A DNA stretch of 64,000 bases from Aurantibacter crassamenti (GTDB taxonomy: Bacteria > Bacteroidota > Bacteroidia > Flavobacteriales > Flavobacteriaceae), in assembly GCF_016811105.1 (NCBI RefSeq), contig NZ_JAFBGM010000001.1:1197126-1261125 (forward strand), given 5' to 3'. Both the position numbers and the translations under genes were made by a program. Shown here piece after piece: positions 43,738 through 52,664 of this stretch. The notes under the pieces are model-generated. The model saw nothing but the letters and a program-made list of their open reading frames with translations. It did no database searches and had not been told where the DNA came from. Numbering within the stretch: position 1 is the first letter of the stretch; each line of letters opens with the position of its first letter.

Positions 43738-44192
43738 CTGACTTCATGAATCAAAAAGTTCATAGTACAATCTACAATTAAATCATCATTTCTAAAAGAA
43801 GAGCAATTTATGGTGCAGATGCTCAAGTCATCACTGTCATAACGAGAAACTAACTTTGCTTTACTGGTAAGTGTATCGCCAACTTTAGGCAATTGATGAA
43901 TTACTGCTTTTTTAATAGCGCTGATATAGCCTATTAAATTATTACTGACGCCTTCGTAATCATCGGTATCATAATAGCTTTGGCCAACAATAGCAGATGA
44001 GGTTTGAGCAGCGTTTTCAATGATACCAGTTTCTGAAAAAAAGCCGTCTTTAACAAAAATACAATCGTCTGAAATCTCAAATTCAGTGATGACAGATTCA
44101 TTATCAATAAAAGGCATGTTAGTGACCAAAAGCACAGGTGGCCTGTGAGGCAGAAATTTTTTGATATCTATTTTGCCCTGTGGTCTTTCCAT
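43734..44192 (-). CDS. hotdog-fold dehydratase-like protein (second)
   Basis: A 152-residue FabZ-related protein. The N-terminal segment FLPHRPPVLLVTNMPFI is the family start, and the helix region reads FFSETGIIENAAQTSSAIVGQ. The catalytic GHFP motif is not seen, so activity is uncertain. It shares an overlap of four bases with the small gene downstream and is one base from the next hotdog gene. Confidence 0.8.
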   Translation of the reverse strand: MERPQGKIDIKKFLPHRPPVLLVTNMPFIDNESVITEFEISDDCIFVKDGFFSETGIIENAAQTSSAIVGQSYYDTDDYEGVSNNLIGYISAIKKAVIHQLPKVGDTLTSKAKLVSRYDSDDLSICTINCSSFRNDDLIVDCTMNFLIHEVR

Positions 44193-44193
44193 T

Positions 44194-44631
44194 TTATTTG
44201 GCCAATGCGGTTTTAATTTCTGCTTGCGCGATTAAAGTTCCTTCACATTCAATGGTGGCAGAAACCAATGTGACATCCATAATTTCATGAAGAATATTTA
44301 TGGTGGTTGTCAGCTCTTGATTTATTGTTGGTAGTTTGAATATCTCAACTTTTTTAATAGCACCAATATATCCTACCGGAGCTGAAAGTTTATTGAGATG
44401 AAAAGTATAACCTTTATGTAAGGCTATAGTCTGAGCCATGTTTTCAATTAAACCAGGTTCTTGAAATTGATTGTTTTTAGTAAATAGATTCTCTGATTCT
44501 ATTGTAAAACCTGAGACTATTTTGTCATCTGAAAAATAATGCAGCGAATCAACCATCACAAAAGGCTTTTTCTGAGGAATTAAATTCCTAATAAAAGCTT
44601 TGTCTTTCAATGGTGTTTCAATCAAATTCAT
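44194..44631 (-). CDS. hotdog-fold dehydratase-like protein (third)
   Basis: A 145-residue paralogue of the preceding gene. It starts LIPQKKPFVMVDSLHYF and its helix region reads QFQEPGLIENMAQTIALHKGYTF. Again the GHFP His is absent. The two may form a heterodimer, as some ApeI/ApeP-type dehydratase pairs do. It abuts DarB with no gap. Confidence 0.8.
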   Translation of the reverse strand: MNLIETPLKDKAFIRNLIPQKKPFVMVDSLHYFSDDKIVSGFTIESENLFTKNNQFQEPGLIENMAQTIALHKGYTFHLNKLSAPVGYIGAIKKVEIFKLPTINQELTTTINILHEIMDVTLVSATIECEGTLIAQAEIKTALAK

Positions 44632-45765
44632 TTAGCATACAGTTAAATATGCGTAAGTATAAGAAAAACGTGCGCTTTCTGGCACGTGGCATAAGATTTT
44701 TTGACCTTTTTGAAGTTTCCCTGATGCTATTAAATCATCAATCATAACATAGATTGATGCTGCACCAATATTTCCCACATTTTCAAGATTCAGAAACCAT
44801 TTTTCCCAAGGTATTTCAACACCTTGTTCTTTCAATTCTTCATATAATCGCTCTTTGAAATAATGAGAAGAAATATGTGGTAAATAATAATCAAAGTCAT
44901 CCGTTGTAATGTCATGCTTTTTCATAGCGTCTTTAAGACTATGAACACCTTTAACAAGAATATTACCAGAAAGTAATTTTACATCTTGTTTCATTGCAAA
45001 AAGAGATTTTTTACCCCATTGGTCTGAAGGGTATTCACTCCATGGTTTTAAATGTCCATTTTCAAGCTTGTCACCACCAGCATACATGCAAGTTTCCATT
45101 TCAAAGGCGTATGAGTAGCCTTCCATCCATTCTATTTTTAGTGGTGTATTTCCTTTCGGCTCGCTTTCTAATAATACAGCACCTGAGCCATCAGATAACA
45201 TCCATCTTAAAAATTCTTTTTCGAAAGCTAAAATGGGATTTTCTTCTAATTGTTTTAAGTGGTCAACTTCATTTTCAAAAACATCTGATCGCATCCATGA
45301 CGAAGTACGTTCAGAGCCAGTACAAACAGCATTATTTTTTTGACCAGTAGCAACTGAGAGGTATCCAAATTTTAAAGCATTCATACCTGAACAACAAGCC
45401 CCAGAAGGCGAGTTGATTTCCATATTGCCATTCTTTAAAAAACCATGAACCATTGCTGCATGCGAAGGCAATAGTTGATCTGGGCTAGAAGTACCACAAG
45501 ATAATAATTCAATATCTTTTGTTGTGAAATTTTCGTCACAAAGTAACTCAACAGCTTCTTTTGTTAACTGTGCATTGTTGTGCGTGACATCGCCATTTTG
45601 ATCAATAGCGTAATAACGAGTTTTAATTCTGTTGTTGCGCAATACAATGCGTCTAGCTTTTGATGTTTTACCATCAATAGCGCCGAGTTTTTCTTCCATT
45701 TCATCATTTCCAACAGGGTTGTTGGGTAGAAATTTCGCTATTCTCGTTATGTATACTTCCTTCAT
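44632..45765 (-). CDS. darB: DarB, ketosynthase III of dialkylresorcinol synthesis
   Basis: A 377-residue FabH-like condensing enzyme. The active-site Cys (C125) is in SGACCSGMNALKFG, the His in YLPHISSHYF and the Asn in ENVGNIGAAS, so the Cys-His-Asn triad is complete. The N-terminus VYITRIAKFLPNNPVGNDEMEE and adjacency to DarA identify it as DarB, which joins two acyl thioesters into the cyclohexanedione precursor of the resorcinol. It overlaps darA by one base (TAATG). Confidence 0.9.
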   Translation of the reverse strand: MKEVYITRIAKFLPNNPVGNDEMEEKLGAIDGKTSKARRIVLRNNRIKTRYYAIDQNGDVTHNNAQLTKEAVELLCDENFTTKDIELLSCGTSSPDQLLPSHAAMVHGFLKNGNMEINSPSGACCSGMNALKFGYLSVATGQKNNAVCTGSERTSSWMRSDVFENEVDHLKQLEENPILAFEKEFLRWMLSDGSGAVLLESEPKGNTPLKIEWMEGYSYAFEMETCMYAGGDKLENGHLKPWSEYPSDQWGKKSLFAMKQDVKLLSGNILVKGVHSLKDAMKKHDITTDDFDYYLPHISSHYFKERLYEELKEQGVEIPWEKWFLNLENVGNIGAASIYVMIDDLIASGKLQKGQKILCHVPESARFSYTYAYLTVC

Positions 45766-46694
45766 TAAATATCCTTTAATTCTACTGAAGAATAGTAGGC
45801 TTTATCCCTATTCCTCTTAGCGCTCATGGGTAAATAAGTGAGCAAAAATACAACAAAAACTATTGGTGTTATGGCCCATACCGCAAATTGTAAATAATAT
45901 TCAAAAATACGTGTCCATTTTATGCGATTGGGTTGGTTTACGTCACCTTTTTTGATGAGGTGGTTGGCCCATTTTGTAAATATTATATTGCCACGTTCAT
46001 CAGTTTGAATTAAAAACGGATTTATATAAACGCTTTTTAAGGCTACTAATTTTTCTTGAAGTTTTGTAAAATCACCTATTTCTAGCGCCCTTTTTATGGG
46101 TGAACCAAATCTTGCTGCTGCATTAATATCTTTATCTGAAACACCTGGTTTTGGAAAGATGCCTAAATAGCGGTCTTTTTTACCTGAGAACATCCAATGG
46201 GCAATTGTTATAACGCTAATGTGGTTAATGTTTCTGTCTACTAATGCAATATGACCTACTAAGTTAGCCTCAGCTGACTTTAAAAGACGTTTTACCTTTT
46301 CTTGTGCCTGTAGCCACATATTTCTGCAAGCTACTACAGTGACAACAGGAGTATCTTTTAAAAGTAATTTGGCGTATTTTGATTTTAAAAATGAATTTAT
46401 GGGGATGGATGGCGTTAAAAACCAAACCTGATACCCAAAAATGACTAAATCGTATTTTTTGTTTAAAATGTCTTCTTCAGGCGGATGAATTTCACAAGGA
46501 ATTTGAAGAAACGATTCTGGGAATACATCGTAAAAATTCTTTTGTTTCCAAGGAAATTCAAATTCTGGATTCGTCTCAATTTTTAGATACGAAATATTAG
46601 TGCTGTCATTTTTTAAAGAGCTTGTGATGTTCTCTAAGATGTCAAACAACTGTCCGGATTGGGTGTAATAAATTACGAGTACTTCTTTTTTCAT
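45765..46694 (-). CDS. darA: DarA, dialkylresorcinol condensing/aromatase partner
   Basis: A 309-residue protein. The flavodoxin-like N-terminus EVLVIYYTQSGQLFDILENI and the region DLVIFGYQVWFLTPSIPINSF are typical of DarA proteins. One C-terminal membrane helix (FAVWAITPIVFVVFLLTYL) anchors it. DarA is thought to oxidise the DarB product to the aromatic dialkylresorcinol. Adjacent to DarB as in known flexirubin clusters. It lies two bases after the acyltransferase gene. Confidence 0.9.
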   Translation of the reverse strand: MKKEVLVIYYTQSGQLFDILENITSSLKNDSTNISYLKIETNPEFEFPWKQKNFYDVFPESFLQIPCEIHPPEEDILNKKYDLVIFGYQVWFLTPSIPINSFLKSKYAKLLLKDTPVVTVVACRNMWLQAQEKVKRLLKSAEANLVGHIALVDRNINHISVITIAHWMFSGKKDRYLGIFPKPGVSDKDINAAARFGSPIKRALEIGDFTKLQEKLVALKSVYINPFLIQTDERGNIIFTKWANHLIKKGDVNQPNRIKWTRIFEYYLQFAVWAITPIVFVVFLLTYLPMSAKRNRDKAYYSSVELKDI

Positions 46695-46696
46695 AA

Positions 46697-47578
46697 TTAG
46701 CTATAATCTTCCCAGAAATCAAAATAGTTAAACCATTGAATGGGGTATTTTTCAAGAACCCATTCCATGCTTTCGGTATATTCTTTTAATAAGGCTTGTG
46801 CATCTCTACTTTTTGCTTCGGCTTGCCTTGCGTAAAGTTGGTAATTTCTATTTTTACCCTTCATCACATATACAAAGAGTACAGGCACTTGTAATCGAGA
46901 GGCTAATCTAAACGGCCCCAGTGGAAATTTTGCTGGTGCGCCCATGAAGTTTTCTGTAAGGTATTTTGTGCCCGGCAAAAATCGATCTCCAGTAATGACC
47001 ACTAAACCACCTTTGTCTAGCGCGGCATGAATTTCAAAAATATGAGACATGTCGTCTTTTACAAGTATGAGTTCAAGTGCGGTATCCATGCTCATTTGAG
47101 CTAAGTATTCTTGAATATTTTTTTGTTCAGCTTCAGTTGTTACCATGCTGATTTTATTTATGGAATACCTGTTCTCTAAAAAGTAATGTGAGATTTCAAA
47201 ATTTCCTACATGACCGCTAATCAATATTCCGCCCTGCTTTCTTTTTAAAAGATCATCTATTTTTTCAATTCCGTCATGTGTGTATTTGAATACATCTCTA
47301 AATCCGGTAGAAACCGTAACACGATCAGAAAGTGTTTGGCCTAGCTTGTAGTAGTTTTTATAAATACTAATAATACTTTTTGGCCAAGAATAACCTAGTC
47401 TTTTTCTAAAGTATTGATAAATAGCTTTAGAGCCATTCCATGAAAATAAGAAATAGTAAAGTACAATGAAGTGTAGTAGAAAATATGCGCCGTTTACTCC
47501 AAAAGTTTTGAGAATAAAAATATAGATTTTATAACCTAATAGAGTGCCTTTGGATTTTCCTTCCCATTCATTAGCCAT
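46697..47578 (-). CDS. LpxL/HtrB-family acyltransferase
   Basis: A 293-residue acyltransferase with one N-terminal membrane segment (AYFLLHFIVLYYFLFSW), the H-x4-E motif in GHVGNFEISHYF and the later block GDRFLPGTKYLTENFMGAPAKFPLGPF. The family acylates lipid A; aryl-polyene clusters carry a dedicated copy of uncertain substrate. It lies between the carrier protein and darA genes. Confidence 0.87.
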   Translation of the reverse strand: MANEWEGKSKGTLLGYKIYIFILKTFGVNGAYFLLHFIVLYYFLFSWNGSKAIYQYFRKRLGYSWPKSIISIYKNYYKLGQTLSDRVTVSTGFRDVFKYTHDGIEKIDDLLKRKQGGILISGHVGNFEISHYFLENRYSINKISMVTTEAEQKNIQEYLAQMSMDTALELILVKDDMSHIFEIHAALDKGGLVVITGDRFLPGTKYLTENFMGAPAKFPLGPFRLASRLQVPVLFVYVMKGKNRNYQLYARQAEAKSRDAQALLKEYTESMEWVLEKYPIQWFNYFDFWEDYS

Positions 47579-47597
47579 TTAAAAGTGGTGTTGTTGA

Positions 47598-47840
47598 TTA
47601 GGCAAGTTTTCGCTCTATCAAATCATAAAAATCTTGTAGCGTTTTAACAGAAACAAAATCTTCGCCAACTAATTTAACGCCAAAATTACTTTCAACTGCA
47701 ACGACTAAATCTACGAAGTCTAGGCTGTCTAATTCTAAAGCATCTTTAAGATCTGCTTCAGGGGACATTTCCTCTTCATCAACTTCAAATTCGTCTACCA
47801 GAAAATCGTTTATTTTTTCAACAATAACTTCTTTAGTCAT
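47598..47840 (-). CDS. acyl carrier protein (second)
   Basis: An 80-residue carrier protein with the phosphopantetheine Ser in ALELDSLDFVDLVVAV. Its net charge is strongly acidic. It follows the FabF-like gene by six bases and precedes the LpxL-like gene. It may serve dialkylresorcinol synthesis or the polyene chain. Confidence 0.9.
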   Translation of the reverse strand: MTKEVIVEKINDFLVDEFEVDEEEMSPEADLKDALELDSLDFVDLVVAVESNFGVKLVGEDFVSVKTLQDFYDLIERKLA

Positions 47841-47846
47841 TATAAG

Positions 47847-49064
47847 CTAGCATTTTTTAATGATAAGTGCTGAGTTTGTACCTCCAAACCCAAACGAATT
47901 GGACAAAAATACATCAATTTTTTTTTCTACAGTTTTACGAACGATGTTTAATTTGGCTGAATCTTCATCAGGATTTTCAAGATTGATATTTGGTGCAACA
48001 AAAGAATGTTGCATCATCAACATTGAATATACAACTTCACTAGCGCCAGCCATCCAACATTCATGGCCAGTCATTGATTTTGTAGAGCTTACAGGTGGAT
48101 TGCTTTTGCCAAATACCTCAAAAATTGCTCTAGCTTCATTTGCATCACCAACCGGAGTTGAAGTGGCATGAGCATTTACATAATCAATATTTGAAGCATC
48201 CATTTCAGCATCCATTAGTGCTTTTTTCATTGCCCGTGATGGACCTTCAACATTTGGCGTAGAAATATGTTCACCATTTGATGAGAAACCATAACCGACA
48301 ACTTCACCATAAATTGGTGCTCCTCTTTTTATAGCAGATTCATAACTCTCTAAAATTACAGTTGCACCGCCACCACTAGGTATGAGTCCATTTCTGTCTT
48401 TATCAAAAGGTCTTGAAGCTTTTTCAGGATTTTCAGTGTTGACAGCAAATACACCGAGGCCATCAAAACTACCCATGGCAAAATGATTTATTTCTTGTGC
48501 CCCACCAGCAATTATACAATCTTGCATTCCGCTTTTAATTAAATGATAGGCCATACCAATAGAATGTGAGCCACTTGCACAGGCTGCACTAATAGTGAAA
48601 TTAACGCCTTTCAATTTGTAAATAGTAGCGAGATTCATTGTAACAGTTGAATTCATTCCTTTGAAAATGGATCCTGAGCCAACAAGCGTTGTGTCACCTT
48701 TTTCTTTTATAATGTCAATTGCTTCAACTGTAGATTTTGCTGTACTATCATTTCCATAAAGAATTCCAACTTCATTTTTATCGAGATAGTCTTGGTCTAT
48801 TTTAGCGTTTTGTAACGCTTCATGGGTGGCCATAAAAGCATACTGAGCTTCTTGCCCCATGCTAATGCGTTGTCTTCTTGAAAGTAAAGATTTTAAATCA
48901 GGCTCAGGAACCATACCGGTAAGTGGAGATCGAAAGCCGAAATCTGCTCTGACTTGGTCAAAAACGATACCTGATTTACCAGCATATAAAGCGTCTTTTA
49001 CTTCGCTAAGATTTTGGCCGATGCACGAATATATGCCCATGCCTGTAATTACTACTCGTCTCAT
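47847..49064 (-). CDS. beta-ketoacyl-ACP synthase (FabF type)
   Basis: A 405-residue ketosynthase with a full triad: Cys in ISAACASGSHSIG, His in NAHATSTPVGD and His in SMTGHECWMAGAS. It starts RRVVITGMGIYSCIGQNLSEV. With the adjacent carrier protein and reductase it forms a fatty-acid-synthase-like set. It begins 46 bases after the FabG-type gene. Confidence 0.88.
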   Translation of the reverse strand: MRRVVITGMGIYSCIGQNLSEVKDALYAGKSGIVFDQVRADFGFRSPLTGMVPEPDLKSLLSRRQRISMGQEAQYAFMATHEALQNAKIDQDYLDKNEVGILYGNDSTAKSTVEAIDIIKEKGDTTLVGSGSIFKGMNSTVTMNLATIYKLKGVNFTISAACASGSHSIGMAYHLIKSGMQDCIIAGGAQEINHFAMGSFDGLGVFAVNTENPEKASRPFDKDRNGLIPSGGGATVILESYESAIKRGAPIYGEVVGYGFSSNGEHISTPNVEGPSRAMKKALMDAEMDASNIDYVNAHATSTPVGDANEARAIFEVFGKSNPPVSSTKSMTGHECWMAGASEVVYSMLMMQHSFVAPNINLENPDEDSAKLNIVRKTVEKKIDVFLSNSFGFGGTNSALIIKKC

Positions 49065-49110
49065 TCTTCTATAAAAGTTAGGGAACTACAACTAAATTTA
49101 AGAAAAGTCT

Positions 49111-49866
49111 TTAAGAATAAATGCCTCCGTTGATGTTTATTACTTCACCAGTAATATAACCTGATTTGTTAGATGCTAAAAAAGAAACCACATGAGCCAC
49201 TTCTTCAGTTGTTCCAAACCTGTTTGCAGGAATCATTTTTTTTAATTCTTTTTCGTCAAGTTCAGCAGTCATGTCGCTTTTGATAAAACCTGGCGCAACT
49301 GCATTTACAGTAACGTTTCTTTTGGCAACTTCTTGTGCAAGAGCCTTGGTAGCCCCAATTACAGCTCCTTTAGCCGCGGAATAGTTTGTTTGACCAGGAG
49401 TGCCCTTTAGTCCAGAAACGGAAACCATGTTAATTATTCTGCCGTATTTATTGACGAGAAGTTTTTGAATTAAGGCATTGGTTACATTGAAAAATCCGTT
49501 AAGACTTGTGTCTATTACTTTCGACCAATCTTCTTTAGGCATCCACATGAAAAGTCCATCTTTTGTAATACCTGCGTTGTTTACAATAACTTCAATAATA
49601 GCATTTTCATTTTCGCTTTGCCAAGAATCAAGCGTGGCTATAACAACCTCAGATTCAACCACATTAAACTGTAATAATTCGCCTGAACCACCGGCCTCTT
49701 CAACTAGTTTTAAAGTTTCTTCGGCGGCTTGTTTATTACTATTGTAGTTTATTAAAAGTTTGTATTCTAAATCTTTTGCCAACTGAATACATACTGCACG
49801 GCCAATTCCACGAGATCCACCAGTTACCAATGCGTATTTTTCTTTTTCTGCTTTCTTTTCTTTCAT
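49111..49866 (-). CDS. 3-oxoacyl-ACP reductase (FabG type)
   Basis: A 251-residue short-chain dehydrogenase. It has ALVTGGSRGIGRAV for NADP binding, NNAGITKDG, and the catalytic Ser-Tyr-Lys in VSVSGLKGTPGQTNYSAAKGAV. The ATG at 49866 is preferred over a TTG at 49872. It should reduce the keto group in each round of polyene extension. It is the only reductase of this kind in the cluster. Confidence 0.9.
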   Translation of the reverse strand: MKEKKAEKEKYALVTGGSRGIGRAVCIQLAKDLEYKLLINYNSNKQAAEETLKLVEEAGGSGELLQFNVVESEVVIATLDSWQSENENAIIEVIVNNAGITKDGLFMWMPKEDWSKVIDTSLNGFFNVTNALIQKLLVNKYGRIINMVSVSGLKGTPGQTNYSAAKGAVIGATKALAQEVAKRNVTVNAVAPGFIKSDMTAELDEKELKKMIPANRFGTTEEVAHVVSFLASNKSGYITGEVININGGIYS

Positions 49867-49877
49867 TCTCAAACAAA

Positions 49878-51005
49878 CTATTTGGCTGGTGCAAAATTCT
49901 CGGCATTTTTAAACCATTTGTCACCTAATAATTCTCCTTTAGTATTGATGAAGCCCCAACCTTTTTTTGTTTTCACTCTGGCTAGGCCATTATTGAATCC
50001 TTTTTGGGCGTTCTTTTGAAGAAAAGAAAAACCTGCTGAAATATCATATTCCATTGGAATTACCAATTTACCTGATTTGTCGATAAAGCCCCATAGTTTT
50101 TCTTTTACGGGCGCAAGACCATCAGCTGAAAAGGTTTCGGCATCTTTAAACTGATAATCAATTACATTTTCGCCTTTCTCATTTATATAACCCCATTTTT
50201 TGTTTTGCATTACTGGAGCCAATCCATTTGAAAAGCCTCTTACTTTGTCGAAAGTAGGATCAATAATCCATTCGCCTATTTTGTTTACAAACCCAATTTT
50301 TTCACCCTTTTTGGCGTATGTTAGTTTAGAGTCTGAAGTAAAATCCCAAATTTTTGTTGCCTCAGGTATTGGTGTGTACTTGCCATCAACTAAGACGCCA
50401 ATCTCGGTTCCTTTTTTGGCCCAAATTCCATTTTCACTATAAGTACCTACTGCATTATATTCTGCGGGAACTATAATTTCGCCTTTCGTATTAATAAGTC
50501 CCCAAAGTTCTCCTTTTTTGAATTTCGCATGACCGTTCCAAAACTTTTTAATTGTTTCAAATTTTGGTTCTACAACCAATTTGCCATCAGTGCCAAGTAA
50601 TCCTACTTGTTCCCCTTTTTTAAAGAGTGCAACTCCATCATTAAAATCGTAATATTTTTCCGTTTCTTCAACTTTAAGAACTTCACCTGTAGTATTGATG
50701 TATTGCCATTTGTCTTCTTTTTGCACCAGTGCTAGGCCAGAATTAAAAGCATTAACTCTGTCGTATTCCGGTTGAATGGCCCATTTGCCAGTTAGGTCTA
50801 TAAAACCCCATTTTTTATCTTCTAAAGCAGCAGCTAATCCGTTAGAAAAGCTAGCAGCCTTTTTGAAATCTGTTTGTAAAACATATTTGCCTGAGGTGTC
50901 TATATAACCAACTTTTCCATCCTCAAAAACTAATGAAATATCTTGTGCATGGGTAGCCCCCATACACATCATTAAACTCAGAATAAAAATAAATCTCGCT
51001 TTCAT
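49878..51005 (-). CDS. secreted WG-repeat protein
   Basis: A 375-residue protein with a signal peptide (RFIFILSLMMCMGATHAQ) and about ten WG/beta-propeller-like repeats of the pattern K-W-G-(F/Y)-I-(D/N)-x-x-G-(K/E). Examples are KKWGFIDLTGKWAI, ELWGLINTKGEIIV and KKWGYINEKGENVI. These are repeats in the protein, not a DNA array. Its role in pigment synthesis is unknown; it may bind the envelope product. It lies 10 bases from the lyase gene. Confidence 0.85.
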   Translation of the reverse strand: MKARFIFILSLMMCMGATHAQDISLVFEDGKVGYIDTSGKYVLQTDFKKAASFSNGLAAALEDKKWGFIDLTGKWAIQPEYDRVNAFNSGLALVQKEDKWQYINTTGEVLKVEETEKYYDFNDGVALFKKGEQVGLLGTDGKLVVEPKFETIKKFWNGHAKFKKGELWGLINTKGEIIVPAEYNAVGTYSENGIWAKKGTEIGVLVDGKYTPIPEATKIWDFTSDSKLTYAKKGEKIGFVNKIGEWIIDPTFDKVRGFSNGLAPVMQNKKWGYINEKGENVIDYQFKDAETFSADGLAPVKEKLWGFIDKSGKLVIPMEYDISAGFSFLQKNAQKGFNNGLARVKTKKGWGFINTKGELLGDKWFKNAENFAPAK

Positions 51006-51015
51006 AATAATTGTT

Positions 51016-52548
51016 TTAATTGTTCTTATGGTTAGTGATAAATTCTTTCACTTGGTTAACATAAGGATACATTATTGTGTCTTCTTTGAAAGGGGGAACA
51101 ATTTTTCGAACCGCATCATACATGTTTTTGGTTTTTGTAGAAACCAAATCTTGTACTTGTAAATATTCAATTGCTTGAACAACTGTAATCATTTCTATGG
51201 CAACCACTTCAAATGCATTCTCAATAACTTTTTTAGTAATTAACGCTGCGTTTGTACCCATGCTAACAATGTCTTGATTGTCATTGTTATTCGGTATACT
51301 ATGCACATACATAGGGTTTGAAAGCATTTGGTTTTCTGCCGTAGTAGATGTTGCGGTAAACTGAACGCCTTGCATTCCAAAATTTAAACCTAGCGTGCCA
51401 AGGTTTACAAATGGTGGTAAAATGTCATTTAATTTCGAATTCAATAGATAGTTGAGTTGTCTTTCAGCAAGCATACTCATTTTTGTAACTACAATTTTTA
51501 ATTTATCCATTTCTAGTGAAACGTAGTCGCCATGAAAATTACCGCCGTGGTACACGTGTTTCTTTTCAACATTTACAATAGGGTTGTCATTTGCTGAATT
51601 TACTTCTTCAATTAACACATGTTCAACTCCATTAAGAGTGTCAAGAACTGGACCTAAAATCTGAGGTACACAGCGAAGTGAATAATATTCTTGTACTTTT
51701 TCTTCGAAAACGGAAACATTGCCATTAGTGTCAGTGTATAAATGGTGTTCGCGTTTTCTTGTAAGTGAGCTGTCTTTTAAATGGCTACGCATTGATCTGG
51801 CGATTTCTCGTTGACCATGGTGCCTTTTTGTTTCGTTTAAGTCAGAAGAAAGGTGGTCATCATAAGCCTGTACAATTTCATTAATTGCGGAAGAACAACT
51901 TATTACCCATTCAAGTAATCTACGGGTGTAAATTGCATTTACAATACCAACACCTGTCATTACTGAAGTCCCGTTTATTAAACCAAGGCCTTCACGTAAT
52001 TTAACCTCAATAGGTGTTATGCCTTGTTGAGCAAAAATCTCTTTAGTTGGTTTTAATTCTCCTTTAAAGAAGACTTCGCCTTCACCAATTAGTACTAATG
52101 CTAAGTGCGCTAATTGCACCAAATCTCCACTTGCACCCACACCACCATGTTCGTAAATAAGTGGAGTGATATCTTTATTTATCAAGCTTGTCATCACCTC
52201 AATTACTGAAGGATGCACACCAGAATTACCTAAACTAAGCGTGTTTAAGCGAGCTAACATCGCTGCTTTTACATACTTCGGTGGAATAGGATTTCCAGTG
52301 CCAGAAGCATGACTTCTAATAAGATTGTATTGCAGTTGTATGGTCTGCGAATCTTTAATTTTGTATTGCGCCATAGGGCCGAAACCCGTATTAACGCCAT
52401 ATATAACTTTGTTTTTTGAAAATTCTTTTAAGAAATCAAAACTTTCTTGAACAGTTTTTATAACCTTATCGTCAACAGAAATTTCTTCCTCATCAAAAAT
52501 AATACTGTAAAAATCTGTAATTTCTAACCTTCCTTTAATTTGTGGCAT
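51016..52548 (-). CDS. aromatic amino acid ammonia-lyase, probably tyrosine ammonia-lyase
   Basis: A 510-residue enzyme of the HAL/PAL/TAL family. The prosthetic MIO group forms from Ala139-Ser140-Gly141 in GGVGASGDLVQLAH. The substrate-selecting position reads LIRSHASGTG with His80, the residue found in bacterial tyrosine lyases. It would make 4-coumarate, the aryl starter of flexirubin. It is the first gene of the leftward operon, and a divergent FAD-enzyme gene begins 116 bases away. Confidence 0.9.
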   Translation of the reverse strand: MPQIKGRLEITDFYSIIFDEEEISVDDKVIKTVQESFDFLKEFSKNKVIYGVNTGFGPMAQYKIKDSQTIQLQYNLIRSHASGTGNPIPPKYVKAAMLARLNTLSLGNSGVHPSVIEVMTSLINKDITPLIYEHGGVGASGDLVQLAHLALVLIGEGEVFFKGELKPTKEIFAQQGITPIEVKLREGLGLINGTSVMTGVGIVNAIYTRRLLEWVISCSSAINEIVQAYDDHLSSDLNETKRHHGQREIARSMRSHLKDSSLTRKREHHLYTDTNGNVSVFEEKVQEYYSLRCVPQILGPVLDTLNGVEHVLIEEVNSANDNPIVNVEKKHVYHGGNFHGDYVSLEMDKLKIVVTKMSMLAERQLNYLLNSKLNDILPPFVNLGTLGLNFGMQGVQFTATSTTAENQMLSNPMYVHSIPNNNDNQDIVSMGTNAALITKKVIENAFEVVAIEMITVVQAIEYLQVQDLVSTKTKNMYDAVRKIVPPFKEDTIMYPYVNQVKEFITNHKNN

Positions 52549-52613
52549 CTATTGGTTGATTCTATCAGGTATATGCAATACCTTAGTCATGAAAAATAAA
52601 GTAAATCAATCGG

Positions 52614-52621
52614 CAAATTTA
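52614..52621 (-). promoter_or_regulatory. -7 box of the flexirubin operon
   Basis: On the minus strand the box reads TAAATTTG, an exact TAnnTTTG match, 66 bases upstream of the ammonia-lyase start. The -33 region (CTTCG) is poor. The 116-base divergent region must also drive the rightward FAD-enzyme gene. Confidence 0.4.
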
Positions 52622-52664
52622 AGATAATTGGCGGATTGACGAAGCTTATCGTTTAAATATAAAC

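Noticed and set aside
49878-51005. Regularly spaced repeated DNA that could suggest a repeat array
   Set aside because: The repeats are in the protein (WG repeats of a secreted protein) and vary at the DNA level; no CRISPR structure.
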